From contig DFCS01000050.1 of assembly GCA_002367105.1 (NCBI GenBank), positions 77,112 to 141,111 of the forward strand: DNA of 64,000 nt. The letters are read 5' to 3'. Made by a program: the position numbers and the translations under genes. The notes below the pieces were generated by a model. It saw only the letters and a list, made by a program, of their open reading frames with translations. It was not told the DNA's origin and searched no databases. Source of the DNA: Hungatella sp. UBA3048. GTDB lineage: Bacteria; Bacillota; Clostridia; Lachnospirales; Lachnospiraceae. This document shows positions 9,157 to 17,431 of the stretch, one piece after another (positions within the stretch are counted from its first letter, which is position 1; the number at the start of each line of letters is the position of its first letter).

Positions 9157-9693
9157 ATGAGAAATAAGATATCAGTAATTTTCATATTTGCGGCCATGGT
9201 TATGGTTTTAGTTACCGGGTGCAAAAAGACAGAGGGCGGCGGTAATATGCCGGAGGCTCTGAAAGGAGATTTGACCACGATCATTGGAACAATTTACGAG
9301 AAAGCAAAGGTTGATTTAAGTCTGGGAAACACACCCATTGATTTAACAAATAAGGATACGGTGAAGTATAACATGGGACTTGATGATGCTTCTAAAGTAA
9401 AGGAAGCCGTTGTATCCGAGGCAATGATCGGTTCACAGGCCTATTCCCTGGTACTTGCCCGTGTAAATGAAGCAGCCGATGCAGAAGCAGTTGCAAGGGA
9501 TATGCTTAATGGGATTGATCAGAGGAAGTGGATTTGTGTTATGGCAGATGACCTTCAGATTGTTACCTACAATGATTTGATAATGCTTGTTATGGTTGAT
9601 TCCAATTTAAAGGATGCTGTAACCTCCCAGAAGGTTGTAGATGCCTTTAAGGAAATGTGCGGTACAGATTTCGACCTTAAGTTATCAAAATAG
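9157..9693 (+). CDS. DUF4358 lipoprotein
   Basis: A 178-residue lipoprotein precursor. A hydrophobic signal at residues 5-21 ends in the lipobox VTGC, so the mature protein would be attached to the outer face of the membrane through Cys22. The mature part matches DUF4358, a domain of Clostridia that often lies next to MBOAT and DHHW genes, as here. It probably serves the surface O-acylation machine encoded immediately downstream (the MBOAT start is 7 bases after this stop), but its role is unknown. Confidence 0.8.
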   Translation: MRNKISVIFIFAAMVMVLVTGCKKTEGGGNMPEALKGDLTTIIGTIYEKAKVDLSLGNTPIDLTNKDTVKYNMGLDDASKVKEAVVSEAMIGSQAYSLVLARVNEAADAEAVARDMLNGIDQRKWICVMADDLQIVTYNDLIMLVMVDSNLKDAVTSQKVVDAFKEMCGTDFDLKLSK

Positions 9694-9700
9694 TGACAGC

Positions 9701-11104
9701 ATGGTATTTTCAAGCATAACATTTTTATATTATTTTTTACCTTTGGTTATTGGCGTATACTTTGCATGTCTAAAGAAGCTGAAAAACAGTGCGCTGCTTA
9801 TTTCTTCCCTCATTTTTTACGGTTGGGGAGAGCCGAAATACATCGTATTTATGGTCCTTTCCATAGTGGTGAATTACTTTCTTGGGTTGCTCATCGAGCG
9901 ATACTCCGGTTCGGTATGGGGGAAGAGATGGCTGCTTGTTTCGCTGGTCTTTTCCCTGGGAATGCTGGGGTATTTTAAATATGTGGATTTTTTTATAGCA
10001 AACATCAATTCCGTTACCGGATTATCAGTCCCATTGCTGAACGTAGTTCTTCCCATTGGCATCAGCTTTTATACGTTTCAAATTCTCAGCTATACCATTG
10101 ACGTTTACCGAAAAAACACAAAGGCCCAGAGGAATCTGTTATCATTGGCAACTTATGTGGCCTTTTTTCCTCAGCTGATCGCAGGTCCCATTGTAAGATA
10201 TACTGATATTGCACAGGCTCTGGACAGAAGGGAGCACAGCCTTTTAAAAGCCCGCATTGGAATACGCAGATTTTTATTTGGAATTTCTAAAAAGGTACTG
10301 ATCGCCAATACACTTGGAGAATTGTGCAAGGTTTTTGCAGATTCTCCGGAACGAAATGTTTTATTTTACTGGCTTTATGCAGTGGCCTTTACTTTACAGA
10401 TTTACTTCGACTTTTCCGGATACAGTGATATGGCAATCGGTTTAGGCAAGATATTTGGCTTTGATTTTCAGGAAAATTTCAATTACCCGTTTATTTCCCA
10501 AAGTATTACTGAACTCTGGCGCAGGTGGCATATGTCCCTTGGAACCTGGTTCAGGGATTATTTATACATTCCCTTAGGAGGTAACCGTGTTGGTAAGATG
10601 CGCTGGCTCTTTAATATCTTTTTGGTATGGATGCTGACCGGCTTATGGCACGGCGCTGCATGGAATTTTGTCCTATGGGGATTGTTATTTGCTATTCTCC
10701 TGATGCTTGAGAAGCTGTGGCTTAGCAGTTTCTTAAAGAAAATGCCGAAAAGCATATCTCATCTGTATGTCATGCTTCTTGTAATCATAAGCTTCGTCAT
10801 ATTTGATGCACCTGATCTGCCTGCATCAGCAGAACGGCTTCGTTCCATGTTCGGGATGAGCGGACTGCCTCTTACAGGAGTCCAGTCAGCCTATTATTTA
10901 AGAAGCTATCTTATCATATTTGTGATAGCAATAACCGGAAGTACTGATTTGCCAAAGAGAATCATAGGCAGAATCCGCAAAATGCCGTTTGGAGCGATTG
11001 CCCTTACCTGGGCAGAGCCAGTGGTATGTGTGGTGATGCTTTTGCTGACAACGGCGTACTTAATCGATGCTTCCTTTAATCCATTTCTGTATTTTCGCTT
11101 TTAA
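9701..11104 (+). CDS. MBOAT-family membrane-bound O-acyltransferase (AlgI-like)
   Basis: A 467-residue polytopic membrane protein with about eleven hydrophobic segments. Family features include FYGWGEPKY near the N-terminus, YFDFSGYSDMAIGLG in the middle, ELWRRWHMSLGTWFRDYLY, and GLWHGAAWNFVLWG with the invariant catalytic histidine. It would pass acyl (commonly acetyl) groups across the membrane to a surface polysaccharide. ATG 9701 (start MVFSSITFLYY) is chosen because family members begin this way. The partner DHHW gene follows after 11 bases. Confidence 0.92.
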   Translation: MVFSSITFLYYFLPLVIGVYFACLKKLKNSALLISSLIFYGWGEPKYIVFMVLSIVVNYFLGLLIERYSGSVWGKRWLLVSLVFSLGMLGYFKYVDFFIANINSVTGLSVPLLNVVLPIGISFYTFQILSYTIDVYRKNTKAQRNLLSLATYVAFFPQLIAGPIVRYTDIAQALDRREHSLLKARIGIRRFLFGISKKVLIANTLGELCKVFADSPERNVLFYWLYAVAFTLQIYFDFSGYSDMAIGLGKIFGFDFQENFNYPFISQSITELWRRWHMSLGTWFRDYLYIPLGGNRVGKMRWLFNIFLVWMLTGLWHGAAWNFVLWGLLFAILLMLEKLWLSSFLKKMPKSISHLYVMLLVIISFVIFDAPDLPASAERLRSMFGMSGLPLTGVQSAYYLRSYLIIFVIAITGSTDLPKRIIGRIRKMPFGAIALTWAEPVVCVVMLLLTTAYLIDASFNPFLYFRF

Positions 11105-11115
11105 GGAGGGCAGGA

Positions 11116-12222
11116 ATGAAGAATAGAAAAACAAATCGGATGATCGTGATTTTGGTAGGAACGGTATGGGTTCTTCTTGCGCTTTCTTCCTGGCTTTCAC
11201 CGACACAGGAAATATCAGCCAGTGAAAGAAGAAAGCTTGCCGGGTTTCCGGAGTTTACCCTTAAAAGCCTCGTTACGGCAGATTTTATGGAGGGCTTTGA
11301 GCAATATGCCAAAGACCAGTTTCCATGCCGCTTTTTATATCGTACCATAAAAGCGTATGTCAAGTTTTATCCGTTGGGTCAGAAGGATAATAACGGCATC
11401 TATATACAGGATGGCTACGCCGTAAAAATGGAGTACCCCTTGAATGAAGCCTCCATTCAAAAAGCGTCGGAAAAGTTCCGGTATCTATATGAAAAATATA
11501 TGGAAGGTAAAAGCGTAAAAACCTATCTTACCATTGTTCCTGACAAGGGGTATTACCTCTCCCAGGCAAATGGCTATCCCTCCATGGACTACCAGAAGCT
11601 GTTTGAAATGATGAAGGCGGATACAGACTTTGCGAAGTATATAGATCTATCGGATATTTTGGAAATCGAAGATTATTATAAGACAGATATTCACTGGAAG
11701 CAGGAGAGAATTACTAAGGCTGCGGATAAAATCCGTAATGCTTTAGGAGAAGAGAAAGAAAGCGTCGGACAGTATAAAGAAATAGAAGTGGAAAAACCCT
11801 TTTACGGAGTATATTATGGGCATTCTGCCCTTCCCATGAAACCGGACAAACTGAAATACCTAACCAGTGACCTCATAAATGCCTGTACTGTTTATAATTG
11901 GGAGACTGGAAAGACCACAGCCGTGTATGATGCCCAAAAGCTCACAGGGAATGATCCTTATGATGTGTATTTATCCGGTGCGGCGGCACTTTTGGAAATC
12001 ACCAATCCAAATGTAAAAAATGGAAAAGAGCTTGTGATATTCCGGGATTCTTTTGGAAGCAGCCTGGTCCCCCTTTTGCTTGACGGATATTCCAAAGTGA
12101 CCATGGTTGATATCCGTTACATTGCCAGTGATTTGATCGGTGATTATATTACCTTTGATGATCAGGATGTGCTTTTTGTATACAGTACTTCGGTATTAAA
12201 TTCCAGTGCAATGTTTAAATAG
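11116..12222 (+). CDS. DHHW-family protein, AlgJ/X-like partner of MBOAT
   Basis: A 368-residue extracytoplasmic protein with one N-terminal membrane anchor (residues 8-26). The DHHW-type motif appears as TDIHWKQE near residue 193, and FRDSFGSSL near residue 311 supplies the SGNH-like serine. DHHW proteins resemble AlgJ/AlgX and are thought to complete transfer of the acyl group from MBOAT to the polymer outside the cell. It forms one operon with the lipoprotein and MBOAT genes, with GGAGGGCAGG before its ATG. Confidence 0.85.
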   Translation: MKNRKTNRMIVILVGTVWVLLALSSWLSPTQEISASERRKLAGFPEFTLKSLVTADFMEGFEQYAKDQFPCRFLYRTIKAYVKFYPLGQKDNNGIYIQDGYAVKMEYPLNEASIQKASEKFRYLYEKYMEGKSVKTYLTIVPDKGYYLSQANGYPSMDYQKLFEMMKADTDFAKYIDLSDILEIEDYYKTDIHWKQERITKAADKIRNALGEEKESVGQYKEIEVEKPFYGVYYGHSALPMKPDKLKYLTSDLINACTVYNWETGKTTAVYDAQKLTGNDPYDVYLSGAAALLEITNPNVKNGKELVIFRDSFGSSLVPLLLDGYSKVTMVDIRYIASDLIGDYITFDDQDVLFVYSTSVLNSSAMFK

Positions 12223-12285
12223 GGCGGATTATAATCTGCATTTAAAAATTCATCGTTGCAATAATGTGAAAGGAAGGCTGAGGGG

Positions 12286-12882
12286 ATGAAAAAACTAGAC
12301 AGAGAATTCTATAACAGGGATTCGGTCCTGGTTGCCAGGGAGCTATTGGGAAAGGTGCTTGTCCACGAGATTGAGGGACAGAGACTCGCCGTTAAGATTA
12401 TAGAGGCAGAGGCATATATGGGCGTTGAAGATAAGGCGGCCCATTCTTACGGCGGAAAGAGGACACCAAGGGTGGAAGTGATGTATGGAGATCCCGGTTA
12501 TGTGTATATGTTTCTTATCTATGGGATGTACAGCTGCTTCAATGTGGTAACAAGGGAGAAGGGAATTCCACAGGCAGTTTTAATAAGGGCTGCTGAACCA
12601 TTGGAGGGAATCCAGTGGATGGCGCAAAAGAGATTTGGTAAGGAGTATGAGCAGCTTTCCAAAAGCCAGCGCAAAGGTCTTATAAACGGACCGGGAAAGT
12701 TTTGCAGCGCATTATCGTTGGATAGAAGCTTTAACGGGATAGACTTATGCGGGGATCAGGTCTATTTTGAGGAAGGCACAGACAAAGATTTCAATATCAT
12801 TGCAACAAAACGTGTGGGAATTGACTATGCAGAGGAAGCCAGAGACTACCTTTGGAGGTTTTGTATAGAAGGGAGCGAATAG
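12286..12882 (+). CDS. DNA-3-methyladenine glycosylase (AAG/MPG family)
   Basis: A 198-residue base-excision repair enzyme that removes alkylated purines from DNA. It shows EAYMGVEDKAAHSYGGKRT, with the catalytic glutamate in IIEAEAYMG, then YVYMFLIYGMYSCFNVV, and NGPGKFCSALSL near the end. Length fits the family. It is transcribed alone, and its stop codon lies inside the loop of the terminator. Confidence 0.93.
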   Translation: MKKLDREFYNRDSVLVARELLGKVLVHEIEGQRLAVKIIEAEAYMGVEDKAAHSYGGKRTPRVEVMYGDPGYVYMFLIYGMYSCFNVVTREKGIPQAVLIRAAEPLEGIQWMAQKRFGKEYEQLSKSQRKGLINGPGKFCSALSLDRSFNGIDLCGDQVYFEEGTDKDFNIIATKRVGIDYAEEARDYLWRFCIEGSE

Positions 12883-12893
12883 GCTCCCTTTTT
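12871..12893 (+). terminator. rho-independent terminator overlapping a stop codon
   Basis: GGGAGC (12871-12876) pairs with GCTCCC (12883-12888) around a 6-nt loop that contains the TAG stop, and is followed by TTTTT. The hairpin therefore spans the last codons of the glycosylase gene. Confidence 0.75.
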
Positions 12894-12894
12894 C

Positions 12895-13079
12895 TCTATG
12901 GCATACTGGCAATGCCAGCCAAATCCGCAGCCTAAATCCAGCACCCGCTTGTCTTTAAAGTCAGGCAGCATTGCTTCAAGAGTCTTCCATTCCCATGCGC
13001 CGGAAAGTCCTTTTGTGGAGCGGTCCATTTGGCTGTATTTGTCAAAGAATGTTTTGTTATCGTAAGGATTCTGTCTCAT
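12895..13079 (-). pseudogene. 5' remnant of a class I SAM-dependent methyltransferase
   Basis: This minus-strand fragment encodes the first 60 or so residues of a methyltransferase, including the SAM-binding motif VLDLGCGFGWHCQYA. The frame then runs into the terminator and 3' end of the glycosylase gene and stops. The normal protein would have well over 150 more residues. The start MRQNPYDNKTFF is typical of the intact family, so the front end is genuine and the rest has been deleted. Confidence 0.75.
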
Positions 13080-13349
13080 GGTTGATTCCTTCTCTTTCTG
13101 TCATCTTTATCGCATATCTCCATGGATATGTTTTTTATTTGAAGATTTAGAGGGATTATACGTTTGCCCGATATCATTCTGCCGGTCTGACACATGGAAA
13201 AAAAGGATGAATATATAGTATATAAGTAGGAATTACTATTGTTATTATATAAGATTTAGTGTAAAATTTATATAGCATTTAACCCAGGGTTTTGGGGATC
13301 GGTCCCTGTCCGGACTGACCCGTAAAATTTCACGCGGAAGGAGGCCATT

Positions 13350-13964
13350 ATTCTGGAGAAAGAACAATTTTCAATCCGGCGTCCTGGAATGATCGGAGAA
13401 GAAAAATTCAGGAAGTATGCGGTTTTGATTCCCCTGATCCATATTTCAGGGATCACTTATCTGCTATTTGAAAAAAGGTCTAATGAGTTAAAGCGGCAGC
13501 CCGGAGAGGTTTGTTTTCCAGGCGGAAAGCTTGAAGCCGGGGAATCCCTTCAGGAATGTGCGGTACGTGAGACAGTTGAGGAACTGAACATATTGCCGAA
13601 GCAGATTGAGGTGATGGGACCGGGAGATATTTATCTGTCACCCTTTCACTTAATGATCCATCCTTTTATAGGTGTTATAAGGGATTATCAGGACACATTC
13701 AGCAGAGATGAAGTTGAAGAGGTCATAAAAATACCACTGGAATTTTTCCGCAGTCAGGAACCGGAGAGATTTGTGAGTAAACTGATTTCGGAGCCGCCGG
13801 AGGATTTTCCGTATGAATGGATTCCGGGAGGGGTAAAATACCCTTGGGCTAAAGGAACTTATGATGTCTTGTTTTATAAATATGAAGACTGGATCATATG
13901 GGGTATGACGGCTCAGATCGTAAATTCAGCGGTGAAGCTGATGGAAGAATATCAAATCATTTGA
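13350..13964 (+). CDS. NUDIX hydrolase, CoA-pyrophosphatase-like, probable non-AUG start
   Basis: A NUDIX protein with the Nudix box GGKLEAGESLQECAVRETVEEL (Gx5Ex7REUxEExGU pattern with an N in place of the last G) and an upstream RQPGEVCFPGG motif seen in CoA diphosphatases (NudL type). The first ATG in frame is at 13389 but has no ribosome site. Homologues carry about a dozen residues before it, ending in RKPG-I/M-I-G, and the frame here encodes just that (FSIRRPGMIG). A near-perfect GGAAGGAGG lies at 13336-13344, so translation probably starts at ATT 13350 or CTG 13353. The predicted role is hydrolysis of CoA or a related nucleotide. Confidence 0.8.
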   Translation: MLEKEQFSIRRPGMIGEEKFRKYAVLIPLIHISGITYLLFEKRSNELKRQPGEVCFPGGKLEAGESLQECAVRETVEELNILPKQIEVMGPGDIYLSPFHLMIHPFIGVIRDYQDTFSRDEVEEVIKIPLEFFRSQEPERFVSKLISEPPEDFPYEWIPGGVKYPWAKGTYDVLFYKYEDWIIWGMTAQIVNSAVKLMEEYQII

Positions 13965-14017
13965 TTCCATGACAGATAAAAAGTCGGTTTTTATACTTTT
14001 AAAGAGAGGTGATTTCT

Positions 14018-14968
14018 ATGAAGAAAGAAATTTATCTGGCAGGCGGCTGCTTTTGGGGAACAGAAAAGTATCTGGAAAATATCCCGGGCATCCTGTTTAC
14101 AGAGGTGGGATATGCCAATGGCAGTACAGAGAATCCAACTTACAAGGAAGTATGCAGCCATGATACCGGGCATGCAGAAACGGTGAAGGTGGAATACGAC
14201 GACAGCATAATAGGCCTTACTTATTTGCTTCAGCTTTATTATGACGTAATCAATCCCATAAGCGTGAACCGCCAGGGAGGCGATGTCGGTTCCCAGTACC
14301 GGACAGGAATTTATTTCACGGATGACAGGGATGAGACAGTGATCCAGGATTCGATCAATGAGCTTCAGAAAAAATACAGAGAAAAAATAGCCATTGAAGT
14401 AAAGCCTCTTTCCTGCTATTACCGGGCAGAGGAGTATCATCAGAAATATCTGGACAAAAACCCAGGCGGTTACTGCCATATTGGTGCCGATAAATTTGAA
14501 AAGGCGAAGAAGGCGGAGGATAAAAGCAAAAAATACGGAAAAAGAACAACGGAAGAATTAAAAGAAAACTTAACAAACCTGCAGTTTGAAGTAACACAGA
14601 ACAGTGCAACAGAGCCTCCCTTTCAAAATGAATACTATGATAAATTCGATGAGGGAATTTATGTAGATATTACAACAGGGGAGCCGCTTTTTATGTCAAC
14701 TGATAAATTTGAATCAGGATGCGGCTGGCCAAGCTTTTCTAAGCCAATTGACTCAGAGATTATTAAAGCCCATGAGGACCGGAGCTTTGGAAGGATTCGT
14801 ACGGAAGTGAGGAGCAAGCTGGGAGATGCCCATCTGGGCCATGTATTTGACGATGGTCCGATAGAACGTGGAGGACTGCGCTATTGTATTAACAGTGCTT
14901 CTTTAAGATTTATTCCCAAAGAAAAGATGGAGAGGGAAGGATACGGAGATTATCTGAAGCTGTTTTAA
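14018..14968 (+). CDS. msrAB: fused peptide methionine sulfoxide reductase MsrA/MsrB
   Basis: A 316-residue two-domain repair enzyme. The MsrA half (about 1-160) has the GCFWG active-site motif with Cys11 and reduces the S epimer of methionine sulfoxide. The MsrB half (about 185-316) has GCGWPSFSKPI near residue 235 and the catalytic cysteine in RYCINSASLRF near 290, and reduces the R epimer. The order MsrA-MsrB is common in Firmicutes. No signal peptide is present, so it protects cytoplasmic proteins from oxidation. ATG 14018 follows AGAGGTG. Confidence 0.95.
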   Translation: MKKEIYLAGGCFWGTEKYLENIPGILFTEVGYANGSTENPTYKEVCSHDTGHAETVKVEYDDSIIGLTYLLQLYYDVINPISVNRQGGDVGSQYRTGIYFTDDRDETVIQDSINELQKKYREKIAIEVKPLSCYYRAEEYHQKYLDKNPGGYCHIGADKFEKAKKAEDKSKKYGKRTTEELKENLTNLQFEVTQNSATEPPFQNEYYDKFDEGIYVDITTGEPLFMSTDKFESGCGWPSFSKPIDSEIIKAHEDRSFGRIRTEVRSKLGDAHLGHVFDDGPIERGGLRYCINSASLRFIPKEKMEREGYGDYLKLF

Positions 14969-15047
14969 CCTCATCAAGAAACGAGGGGATTGCTGATATC
15001 CGATTGGCTGACAGGACTGAAATAATAATGCGGAAGAAGAATGAAGG

Positions 15048-15590
15048 ATGATTAATGAAATACTGAAATTTAATAAAGAGTTTGTTGAAAACAAAGGATA
15101 TGTAAAATATATTACCAATAAGTTTCCGGATAAAAAAGTCGCCATTGTATCCTGTATGGACACAAGATTAACGGAATTATTGCCGATGGCCCTTGGGCTT
15201 AAAAATGGGGATGCAAAAATTATCAAAAATGCCGGGGGAATAATATCCCACCCATTTGGAAGCGCCATGAGAAGCCTGCTGATCGGTATTTATGAATTGG
15301 ATGTCAAGGAAATCCTCGTAATCGGTCATACCGATTGCGGGGCCAGACATACGGACAGCAAGAAAATCATTGAAAAAATGAAACAGCGGGGAATCGAACA
15401 AAAGAATATCGACCTGGTAAAGTACTATGGCATTGATTTTGATTCATGGCTGGGAGGATTTAAGGATCTGGATTTGTCCATCAAAAAGTCCGTTGAGCTG
15501 ATACGCAATCATCCTTTTGTCCCGGAGGAGATCATGATACACGGTCTGGTGATAGATTCTGTTACAGGCGAATTAAGAAAGGTCATCTAA
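15048..15590 (+). CDS. beta-class carbonic anhydrase-like protein
   Basis: A 180-residue enzyme of the beta-carbonic anhydrase fold. Zinc ligands are visible: Cys36 in SCMDTR, with the Asp38-Arg40 dyad, and His94 with Cys97 in GHTDCGAR. It would interconvert CO2 and bicarbonate. It belongs to the short bacterial branch with an HPFGSAMRSLL segment. A weak GAAGG site precedes ATG 15048. It is followed by an HsmA-like membrane protein. Confidence 0.87.
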   Translation: MINEILKFNKEFVENKGYVKYITNKFPDKKVAIVSCMDTRLTELLPMALGLKNGDAKIIKNAGGIISHPFGSAMRSLLIGIYELDVKEILVIGHTDCGARHTDSKKIIEKMKQRGIEQKNIDLVKYYGIDFDSWLGGFKDLDLSIKKSVELIRNHPFVPEEIMIHGLVIDSVTGELRKVI

Positions 15591-15631
15591 GCATCAGCCG
15601 TTGGCGGCTTTTGCATAAAAGGAGGATTTTC

Positions 15632-16000
15632 ATGCTAGTTTATGCAGTGGTATCGATTACATTGGCACTGGTATTTTATACGATCGGCGTATGGAGCGAA
15701 CGGATCCAGGGCCAGCTGAAAAAGTGGCATCTGGTAATTTTCTGGTTAGGCCTGATCTTTGATACCATTGGAACCTTATTAATGGATAAACTCGCTTCCA
15801 ACGGTTTCCAGCTTAATTTTCACGGAGTAACCGGCCTTCTTGCCATTCTGTTAATGGTGTTTCATGCGGTTTGGGCTACCATAGTTGTGGTAAGGGATAA
15901 CAAAGAAGCCAGAGCTGATTTTCACAAGCTCAGCATTATTGTATGGATTATCTGGCTGATTCCATATGTGTCCGGTGCGGCACTAGGTATGGCAAGGTAG
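15632..16000 (+). CDS. HsmA-family (TIGR03987) small membrane protein
   Basis: A 122-residue protein with four hydrophobic segments. The sequence WHLVIFWLGLIFDTIGT and the HGVTGLLAILLMVFHAVWA segment match the HsmA/TIGR03987 group, whose function is unsettled. ATG 15632 with AAAGGAGG 8 bases upstream is preferred over an upstream TTG at 15611. It precedes the oxidoreductase gene by 45 bases. Confidence 0.75.
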   Translation: MLVYAVVSITLALVFYTIGVWSERIQGQLKKWHLVIFWLGLIFDTIGTLLMDKLASNGFQLNFHGVTGLLAILLMVFHAVWATIVVVRDNKEARADFHKLSIIVWIIWLIPYVSGAALGMAR

Positions 16001-16045
16001 TATGGGATAAAGGAACTGTTAATTTGTACTTGAGAGGAGATAGGG

Positions 16046-17035
16046 ATGAAATTAGGTATCGTCGGATCGGGAATGATTGTAAAGGAGTTTCTGCCAATCG
16101 TTCATTATTTGGAAAAGGTAGAGCTTGCGGCCATATGTTGTACGAAAAGAAGTGAAGCATTAGGAAGAGAACTTGGTGAAAAATATAATATAAAACATAT
16201 TTTTACAGATTATCAGGACTTTTTAAACAGTGATGTGGATACGGTTTATGTGGCTCTGCCAAACCATCTGCACTTCCGGTTTACGAAAGAGGCACTGGAA
16301 GCAGGCAAGCATGTAATTGTTGAAAAACCCTTTACCACTACCTTTAAAGAAGCCCAGATATTAAGCGGGCTGGCAAGAGAGAAAAAGTTGTTTTTATTTG
16401 AAGCTGTTACAACCCTGTATCTGCCGAATTATAAAAGAATAAAAGAACTGCTGCCATCCCTGGGAAACATAAAAATCGTTCAGTTCAACTACTCCCAGTA
16501 TTCCAGAAGATATGACAGCTTCAAAGAAGGCAGCATTCTGCCTGCCTTTGACCCCAATTGTTCCGGCGGCGCGCTCATGGACATTAATATCTATAACATC
16601 CATTACGTTGCAGGTTTATTCGGAAGGCCGCTTAAGGTGGAATACTTCCCCAATGTGGAGAGAGGGATTGACACTTCCGGAATTTTATTTTTGGACTACG
16701 GTACTTTTAAATGCACCTGTGTAGGCGCGAAGGACTGCAAGGCTCCTGCGGCAAATTATATCCAGGGGGAGAAGGGAGTCATCCGTCAGGAGACGCCTGC
16801 CAGCATCTGTAAAGGCTTTGAAATCATCATGAATGATGAGACTAAATCCCTTGTAAATGAAGATAATTACGAACACCGCATGGTGAACGAATTTATGGAA
16901 TTCCAGGATATGATCTGCGGCAATGATCTGGAACGCTGCTATCAGCTCTTAGATCATACCCTGCTTGTAAGCGAAATCCAGACAACTGCAAGACATAAGG
17001 GAGGAATCCGGTTCCCGGCAGATGAGGAAATTTAG
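16046..17035 (+). CDS. Gfo/Idh/MocA-family oxidoreductase
   Basis: A 329-residue NAD(P)-dependent oxidoreductase. The N-terminal Rossmann motif is GIVGSGMI (residues 4-11), followed by VYVALPNHLHFRFTKEALE and the family hallmark EKPFTTT near residue 97. The C-terminal half is the alpha/beta substrate domain with MDINIYNIHY. Family members act on sugars, inositols or small cyclic compounds; the exact substrate is not predictable. Confidence 0.9.
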   Translation: MKLGIVGSGMIVKEFLPIVHYLEKVELAAICCTKRSEALGRELGEKYNIKHIFTDYQDFLNSDVDTVYVALPNHLHFRFTKEALEAGKHVIVEKPFTTTFKEAQILSGLAREKKLFLFEAVTTLYLPNYKRIKELLPSLGNIKIVQFNYSQYSRRYDSFKEGSILPAFDPNCSGGALMDINIYNIHYVAGLFGRPLKVEYFPNVERGIDTSGILFLDYGTFKCTCVGAKDCKAPAANYIQGEKGVIRQETPASICKGFEIIMNDETKSLVNEDNYEHRMVNEFMEFQDMICGNDLERCYQLLDHTLLVSEIQTTARHKGGIRFPADEEI

Positions 17036-17071
17036 GACAGGGTTATCCGCTGTGATAAATTTTTTTAGTAA

Positions 17072-17100
17072 TTGACAATTCTTCCTGCCTGTGTTATTAT
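17072..17100 (+). promoter_or_regulatory. sigma-A promoter of the T-box transcript
   Basis: TTGACA at 17072-17077, a 17-base spacer and TATTAT at 17095-17100. It lies directly upstream of the T-box leader and would start transcription near 17107. Confidence 0.8.
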
Positions 17101-17106
17101 TGCGGA

Positions 17107-17391
17107 AATAGTGAAAAGGCAATGAAGAGAAATAGTACATATACAATAAATTTCAGAGAGAAGATGGTTGGTGCGAATCTTTATTTTAGTATATCGAAGC
17201 AGTCTCGGAGCTTTGAACCGAATAATGGTTTCCTTATTTTCAAGGAGATGTTTAGTAGGCTTCAACGTATTCCCACGTTACAGGGACACGATATGATAGT
17301 ATCGTAGAGAGTGCAGAGATTTCTCTGAATTTAGGTGGTAACACGGATTGTACATTCGCCCTAAACGTTTCGACGTTTAGGGCGTTTTTTT
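17107..17391 (+). promoter_or_regulatory. T-box riboswitch leader
   Basis: A tRNA-sensing leader of about 285 nt. Visible elements: the loop-E AGTA at 17134-17137, the Stem I core with AGAGAG and GGTTGGTGCGAATC at about 17155-17179, the GAA of the specifier loop near 17214, the Stem III hairpin around ACGTATTCCCACGT near 17265-17278, and the T-box antiterminator core AGGTGGTAACACGG at 17333-17346 that binds an uncharged tRNA end. The terminator is a perfect 12-bp stem (17357-17368 with 17373-17384) with a TTCG loop and seven Ts. The specifier codon lies in the stretch after GAA (17214-17226), but I could not fix it with certainty. It controls the aminotransferase downstream. Confidence 0.9.
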
Positions 17392-17431
17392 ATTACCTTC
17401 ACTTATTAAATTACATAGAAAGAGGAGAGCA

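Noticed and set aside
13290..13330. GC-rich dyad before the NUDIX gene as a mobile or REP-like element
   Set aside because: Only one imperfect copy is seen in the window and there is no boundary or target duplication.
13991..14479. Long minus-strand frame within msrAB
   Set aside because: It lies wholly opposite a well-supported gene and encodes low-complexity hydrophobic sequence without family features.
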